Below are positions 6,234-10,650 of a DNA stretch of 10,650 bases, in pieces; position 1 is the stretch's first letter; every line of letters begins with the position of its first letter. Position numbers and translations under genes: made by a program. The notes under the pieces were generated by a model. The model saw only the letters and a program-made list of their open reading frames with translations. It was not told the origin of the DNA and did no database searches. Source of the DNA: Aquificales bacterium (GTDB taxonomy: Bacteria; Aquificota; Aquificia; Aquificales; Aquificaceae). The DNA lies in assembly GCA_015491275.1 (NCBI GenBank), contig WFWF01000075.1, forward strand, positions 1 to 10,650, given 5' to 3'.

Positions 6234-9200
6234 TTTTTATCCTCCTCCTTAATTTCAACCTGATCACAAGGCACAGATTTACCATTCTCACATCTCACAT
6301 CAAGGGCGAGAGCCTTAAGCTCTCTAACGAGAACCTTAAACGATTCCGGGATTCCCGGTGTGTAAACATACTTGCCCTTGACTATAGCCTCGTAAACCTT
6401 GCTTCTTCCCTCAATATCGTCGGATTTAACAGTAAGCATCTCCTGAAGCGTATATGCCGCTCCGTGAGCTTCCAGAGCCCACACCTCCATTTCACCGAGT
6501 CTCTGACCGCCGAACTGTGCCCTACCCCCCAGAGGTTGCTGTGTTACAAGGGAGTAAGGACCTGTAGATCTTGCATGAACTTTATCATCAACCATGTGTA
6601 TCAGTTTAAGCATATGCATATATCCGACAGTTACCTCAAAGTCAAAGGGTTCCCCGGTTCTTCCGTCATAGAGGGTCATTTTACCGTTTTCGGGAAGACC
6701 GGCCATCCTGAGGAGTTCCTTTATTGCCTCTTCACTTGCACCTTCAAAAACGGGTGTTGCCATGGGTATTCCCATTTCCGCAAAGTCCTTCATTACATTG
6801 AAAAATTCTTCGTCACCGAGGGAATTAAGATATTCCTCTATGGCTTTGACATTTTCACCGTTCTCATCTCCCACCGCGTATATTTTCTTCACGAACTCTG
6901 TAAGCTTTTTCCTGTTAGCCTTCTGATCAAGAAGCTCACCTATCTTTTTACCGAGTCCCTTAGCAGCCCATCCTAAATGGGTTTCAAGTATCTGACCCAC
7001 ATTCATCCTTGAAGGAACACCGAGAGGGTTAAGTACTATGTCAACCGGTGTTCCGTCGGGAAGGAAAGGCATATCCTCAACAGGAAGGACCACCGATATA
7101 ACACCTTTATTACCGTGCCTTCCCGCCATCTTATCACCGACTTTTATCTTCCTCTTCTGGGCAATATACACCTTAACAAGGGTTATAACACCAGGCGGGA
7201 AATCACCCCTCTTATATATGCCTTTTCTTTTCTCATCATAAATCTTGCCGAGTACATCAATTTGAGTCTTTGCACGCTGAGAGATCTCCTTTATCTTATT
7301 GCACAACTCTTTATCCTCAAAGAAATTCTCCGGTTTAGCGGTAAGGAAGTTTATAATCTGATCAAACAGCTCCTCCGTTATCTCTGTACCCGTTTTTATA
7401 TTTTTCCTACCCACCTTTACATTCTTTTCTATCTTTTTGCCGAGCACCAATCCCTTTATTACTCCGTTCCTTCCCTCAACTATAAGTTGTTTCCTTCTTT
7501 CATGCTCCCTTTCAAGCTTCTCAATCTCTTCCCTTTCCACAAATTCTGCAAGATAGTTTTTCCTTTCCCCCGATTTCCTCGTAAATATTTGAACATCTAT
7601 GACTATACCCTCAACGCCGGGAGGACATCTGAGGGAAGAATCCTTTACATCCTTTGATTTTTCTCCGAATATTGCCTGAAGCAGTTTTTCTTCGGGAGTA
7701 AGCTGTGCCTCACCTCTCGGTGTTACCTTACCCACAAGTATATCACCAGGCTTTACATAAGTACCTATTTTTACAATACCGAATTCATCAAGATGGGCAA
7801 GAGCCCTCTCAGGTACGCCCGGTATAGAGTTGGTTATTTCTTCATCACCGAGCTTTGTTTCGCGCGCTTCAACCTCAAGCTCCTCTATGTGGATTGAAGT
7901 ATAAACATCATCCCTTACGAGTCTTTCAGAAATTACAATGGCATCCTCAAAGTTGTATCCGCGCCACGGCATAAAGGCTACTAAAACATCTTTACCGAGA
8001 GCAAGCTCACCCCTGAAGGTTGATTGACCGTCAGCAATAACATCACCCTTTGAAACCTTTTGCCCTTTGTTAACGAGAGGTCTCTGGTTTATACATGTGT
8101 TCTGGTTAGTTCTCTGGAACTTTTTAAGCTCATATACATCTATACCTATATCAAGGGGATTGTTGACATCTATTTCCTCCGGATTAACCCTTATTACTAT
8201 CCTTGAACCGTCAACCTCTTCAACCATACCTCCTCTTTTGGCAACCACCACCGCATGGCTGTCTCTTGCAACTTTCTTTTCCATACCCGTTCCCACAAGC
8301 GGAGCTTGGGTAAACATAAGAGGAACCGCCTGTCTCTGCATATTTGATCCCATCAAAGCCCTGTTTGCATCATCGTGCTCAAGGAAAGGTATAAGAGAAG
8401 AAGATACGGAGATAACCTGTCTCGGAGACACATCTATATAATCAACTTGTTCGGGTTTAACTATCTGAATATCGTTTTTGTATCTTGCCATCACCCTGCT
8501 TGAGAGTATTTTTCCGTCCGTATCGGTCGGGGAACTTTGGGCTATAACATAATTCTCCTCTTCATAGGCGGCGAGATATTCAACCTTATCCGTTACCCTT
8601 CCGTTTTCCACCTTCCTGTACGGAGTTATGAGGAAACCCAGCTCATTTGTTCTTGCATAAACGGTCATTGAGGTAACAAGACCTATATTCTGACCCTCCG
8701 GTGTTTCAATGGGACATATCCTTCCGTAATGGGATGGATGCACATCCCTTATTTCAAATTTTGCACTCTCCCTTGTTAAACCGCCCGGACCGAGGGCTGA
8801 AAGCCTTCTTTTATGAGTTATTGAAGACAAAGGATTAGTACTGTCAAGATATTGAGACAGCTGTCCCCCCTTAAGGAATTCAAAGATGGCGTTGGTAAGA
8901 TATTTGGGATTGAGAACATCCTGAGGCTTTAAGGAAGGATCTTCTATATTGGCAACCGCAATTCTGTCCCTGAACACCTTTTCCATTCTCGCAAGACCTA
9001 TCCTTGCCTGATTTTCAAGAAGTTCACCTACAGGTCTTACTCGCCTGTTGCCAAGGTGAGCTATATTGTCACTTTTTTCCTTACCGAACCTTAAATCTAT
9101 CAAATATCTAAGAATATTTACCAGATCAATTTTGAGTATAAATCTTGCTTCATCCTCCGTATAGCTTTCAACCGGAACCTCTTTATGTTTTTTGAACAGT

Positions 9201-10630
9201 TTTTTCAAAATATCAGCGGTAACTCTGTCTCCCTTTTTGTATCCTCCCATATCCTCCGCAAGGGCTAAAGGGGGCCAGTTTTCAAGATTTTCAACATCGG
9301 AAGGTTTCAGTGTTTTGGGAATATTATGAACCTTAGCATTTATCTTTATCCTTCCCACCTTTGACAAATCATACCTCGTTATGTTTTCAAAGAATACCTT
9401 AAAGTAGGATCTTGCCCTTTCAACAAGATGCTCAATTTCCATTGCCATTGTTTCTATAAGCCTTAACCTTTTGTAAACCTCAACGAGCCCCACATCCCTT
9501 AAAGTGAATTTGGAAGGTATTTTTATAAGGCTTTTTTTGTACGGCTCCCTCGGGGTTGTTTCGTTTATAAGAGTATCAAGTACTATCTTACTGTACTTAC
9601 TTTTAACGACAGACTCCTTAGGAACAACCGTTATCCTTTCTATATTTATCCTTTCATCTTTTATAAGTCTTTCAAGGGATTCGGTATCTTCTATATATCT
9701 TTCTTCTATAAACTCTCCCTCCTGATCTTTGCCTTCTATGATGGCTTTATACCTTAAAACAGCAAATATGTGATAAGCCTCAAGATCTTCAATTGTAAAT
9801 TCCTCTGAAGTAGTTTCATCAACTATAATGCCATTTTCTACCTTTAACCTCCTTACACCATCATAGAAGGGACTCAATATATCATAAGCGTCCTCAAGTC
9901 CGAAAGCCCTCAAAAGCAGTGTCCCCGAAAGCTTTTTCCTATCAACCCGGGCTGAAAATATATCGGTTGCTCCCGAGAGTTCAAGCTCTATCCTTGAACC
10001 CTTGTCAGGTATTATACTTGCCCTGTACATTATTCTAACAATAGTGCTATCTTTCTGTCTCTCTTCCTTCTCCTCAAAAAATACGCCAGAAGACCTTATA
10101 AGCTGATTAACTATTACCCTCTCACTCCCGTTTATAATGAAAGATCCGGTCTCAGTCATCATAGGAATTTCGCCGAAATATACCTTCTTAGGTTCGGTTA
10201 CCCTCTCCCCTTTCTTGGTTTTAACCCTCAATCTGAACATAACCCTTAAAGGAGCGGAATAAGTTAATCCTTTTGCTTTACATTCTTCCGGTGTATATTT
10301 CTCCTTATATATCAATGTACCCCCGCACTTAGGACATTTGACACCGTAACCGCCCAAAAATGAAGCATCCGGTTTATATTCACACTTGTTACACTCCCAA
10401 TCCCCTATTTCATATCCCAAATATTCAACAGCTATGTTCTCATTGGGATCCTTAAAGGGCAAAGAGGTTCTGAATACATACTCAAGCCCTTTATTTTCTC
10501 GCTTGTCAGGTGCCTTGTAAAACTGTATAAAGTTTTCAAAAGAATCCTTGGGTATAGACAGCAGATAAGGAGGCTCTACAAATTCTTCCCTCGTACCGAA
10601 ATATTTTCTGGGCAATGCTACATTCCTCAT
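6230..10630 (-). CDS. rpoB: DNA-directed RNA polymerase subunit beta
   Basis: This is the second large catalytic subunit of RNA polymerase. The protein has 1466 residues against 1342 in E. coli. In order it shows a four-cysteine zinc ribbon near the N-terminus (C80, C83, C99, C102), the protrusion motif FGEIPMMTETGSFIINGSERV, the rifampicin pocket GQLSQYLDSTNPLSSITHKR and following residues (589-613, offset +80 to E. coli numbering), PIETPEG (640-646), GYNFEDAI (891-898), a charged insert at about 1020-1140 at the place of E. coli SI2, the active-site lysines in GDKMAGRHGNKG (K1167, K1175) and the C-terminal GGQRLGEMEVWALEAHGA. The ATG at 10630 is preceded by AGGATGGTGAGG. The gene ends inside the rpoC start (ATGA). 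The upstream neighbour, outside the window, is probably rplL, as in most bacteria; that is inference. D596, S602, H606, R609 and S611 keep the sensitive-type residues. Confidence 0.99.
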   Translation of the reverse strand: MRNVALPRKYFGTREEFVEPPYLLSIPKDSFENFIQFYKAPDKRENKGLEYVFRTSLPFKDPNENIAVEYLGYEIGDWECNKCEYKPDASFLGGYGVKCPKCGGTLIYKEKYTPEECKAKGLTYSAPLRVMFRLRVKTKKGERVTEPKKVYFGEIPMMTETGSFIINGSERVIVNQLIRSSGVFFEEKEERQKDSTIVRIMYRASIIPDKGSRIELELSGATDIFSARVDRKKLSGTLLLRAFGLEDAYDILSPFYDGVRRLKVENGIIVDETTSEEFTIEDLEAYHIFAVLRYKAIIEGKDQEGEFIEERYIEDTESLERLIKDERINIERITVVPKESVVKSKYSKIVLDTLINETTPREPYKKSLIKIPSKFTLRDVGLVEVYKRLRLIETMAMEIEHLVERARSYFKVFFENITRYDLSKVGRIKINAKVHNIPKTLKPSDVENLENWPPLALAEDMGGYKKGDRVTADILKKLFKKHKEVPVESYTEDEARFILKIDLVNILRYLIDLRFGKEKSDNIAHLGNRRVRPVGELLENQARIGLARMEKVFRDRIAVANIEDPSLKPQDVLNPKYLTNAIFEFLKGGQLSQYLDSTNPLSSITHKRRLSALGPGGLTRESAKFEIRDVHPSHYGRICPIETPEGQNIGLVTSMTVYARTNELGFLITPYRKVENGRVTDKVEYLAAYEEENYVIAQSSPTDTDGKILSSRVMARYKNDIQIVKPEQVDYIDVSPRQVISVSSSLIPFLEHDDANRALMGSNMQRQAVPLMFTQAPLVGTGMEKKVARDSHAVVVAKRGGMVEEVDGSRIVIRVNPEEIDVNNPLDIGIDVYELKKFQRTNQNTCINQRPLVNKGQKVSKGDVIADGQSTFRGELALGKDVLVAFMPWRGYNFEDAIVISERLVRDDVYTSIHIEELEVEARETKLGDEEITNSIPGVPERALAHLDEFGIVKIGTYVKPGDILVGKVTPRGEAQLTPEEKLLQAIFGEKSKDVKDSSLRCPPGVEGIVIDVQIFTRKSGERKNYLAEFVEREEIEKLEREHERRKQLIVEGRNGVIKGLVLGKKIEKNVKVGRKNIKTGTEITEELFDQIINFLTAKPENFFEDKELCNKIKEISQRAKTQIDVLGKIYDEKRKGIYKRGDFPPGVITLVKVYIAQKRKIKVGDKMAGRHGNKGVISVVLPVEDMPFLPDGTPVDIVLNPLGVPSRMNVGQILETHLGWAAKGLGKKIGELLDQKANRKKLTEFVKKIYAVGDENGENVKAIEEYLNSLGDEEFFNVMKDFAEMGIPMATPVFEGASEEAIKELLRMAGLPENGKMTLYDGRTGEPFDFEVTVGYMHMLKLIHMVDDKVHARSTGPYSLVTQQPLGGRAQFGGQRLGEMEVWALEAHGAAYTLQEMLTVKSDDIEGRSKVYEAIVKGKYVYTPGIPESFKVLVRELKALALDVRCENGKSVPCDQVEIKEEDKK
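6236..6249 (-). promoter_or_regulatory. rpoC ribosome binding site inside the end of rpoB
   Basis: The last codons of rpoB (Glu-Glu-Asp-Lys-Lys) read AAGGAGGAGGATAAAAA on the minus strand and run straight into the ATGA stop/start overlap. The repeated GGAGGAGG offers two registers for the anti-Shine-Dalgarno at suitable distance from the rpoC ATG. This arrangement favours a fixed 1:1 output of beta and beta' by reinitiation; that consequence is inference. Confidence 0.75.
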
Positions 10631-10650
10631 GGCCTCACCATCCTTTTAAA
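10631..10650 (-). promoter_or_regulatory. rpoB leader with ribosome binding site
   Basis: The 20 bases before the rpoB start read TTTAAAAGGATGGTGAGGCC on the minus strand. AGGA (10644-10641) lies 10 bases and GGTG (10639-10636) 5 bases before the ATG. Too little of the upstream gap is present to say whether a promoter, an attenuator or the upstream gene lies here. Confidence 0.55.

Noticed and set aside
7115..7657. 180-codon plus-strand frame opposite rpoB
   Set aside because: It is rich in Leu, Phe and Tyr, as expected from antisense of Lys/Glu-rich coding sequence, and lies opposite the charged beta insert; no independent support.
1..10650. Mobile element, CRISPR, or novel defence system
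   Set aside because: No transposase, integrase, terminal repeats, regularly spaced repeats or unknown genes were seen; all substantial coding sequence belongs to five universal genes in conserved order.

Overview
The window is one continuous, minus-strand stretch of the core transcription/translation operon of a bacterium. Read in the direction of transcription (right to left), it holds rpoB (RNA polymerase beta), rpoC (beta'), rpsL (S12), rpsG (S7) and the first 175 codons of fusA (EF-G), which runs off the left edge. There are no mobile elements, CRISPR arrays, RNA genes or accessory genes. Nearly every base is coding; the only gaps between genes are 39 bp (rpoC-rpsL), 4 bp (rpsL-rpsG) and 93 bp (rpsG-fusA), plus 20 bp of leader before rpoB.

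The organism is most likely a member of the Aquificota, close to Aquifex/Hydrogenobacter/Thermocrinis. This rests on the very long beta (1466 aa) and beta' (1566 aa), on E. coli-like lineage inserts in both, on an extra zinc ribbon near the N-terminus of beta, on an EF-G start much like the one I remember for Aquifex, and on codon use rich in AGG/AGA Arg and ATA Ile, as is common in thermophiles. The assignment is from memory of the families and was not searched.

Layout: 10631-10650 is the rpoB leader with its ribosome binding site. rpoB (10630-6230) and rpoC (6233-1533) overlap by 4 bp (ATGA), so they are probably translationally coupled. The 39-bp rpoC-rpsL gap and the last rpoC codons hold a near-consensus sigma-70 promoter (TTGAAA, 17 bp, TATAAT) aimed at rpsL. 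rpsL and rpsG are almost fused, which leaves no room for the S7 translational operator that E. coli has between these two genes. The rpsG-fusA gap instead holds a 10-bp perfect stem, extendable to 13 bp, whose loop can pair with a segment just upstream of the fusA Shine-Dalgarno. A second promoter-like pair (TGGACA, 17 bp, TATAAA) overlaps this structure.

Functionally the genes supply the catalytic core of RNA polymerase, two proteins of the 30S decoding centre/head, and the translocase EF-G. The parts worth a second look are the regulatory signals at the two gaps and the lineage-specific insertions and metal-binding motifs in beta and beta'. I saw no undescribed multigene system here.
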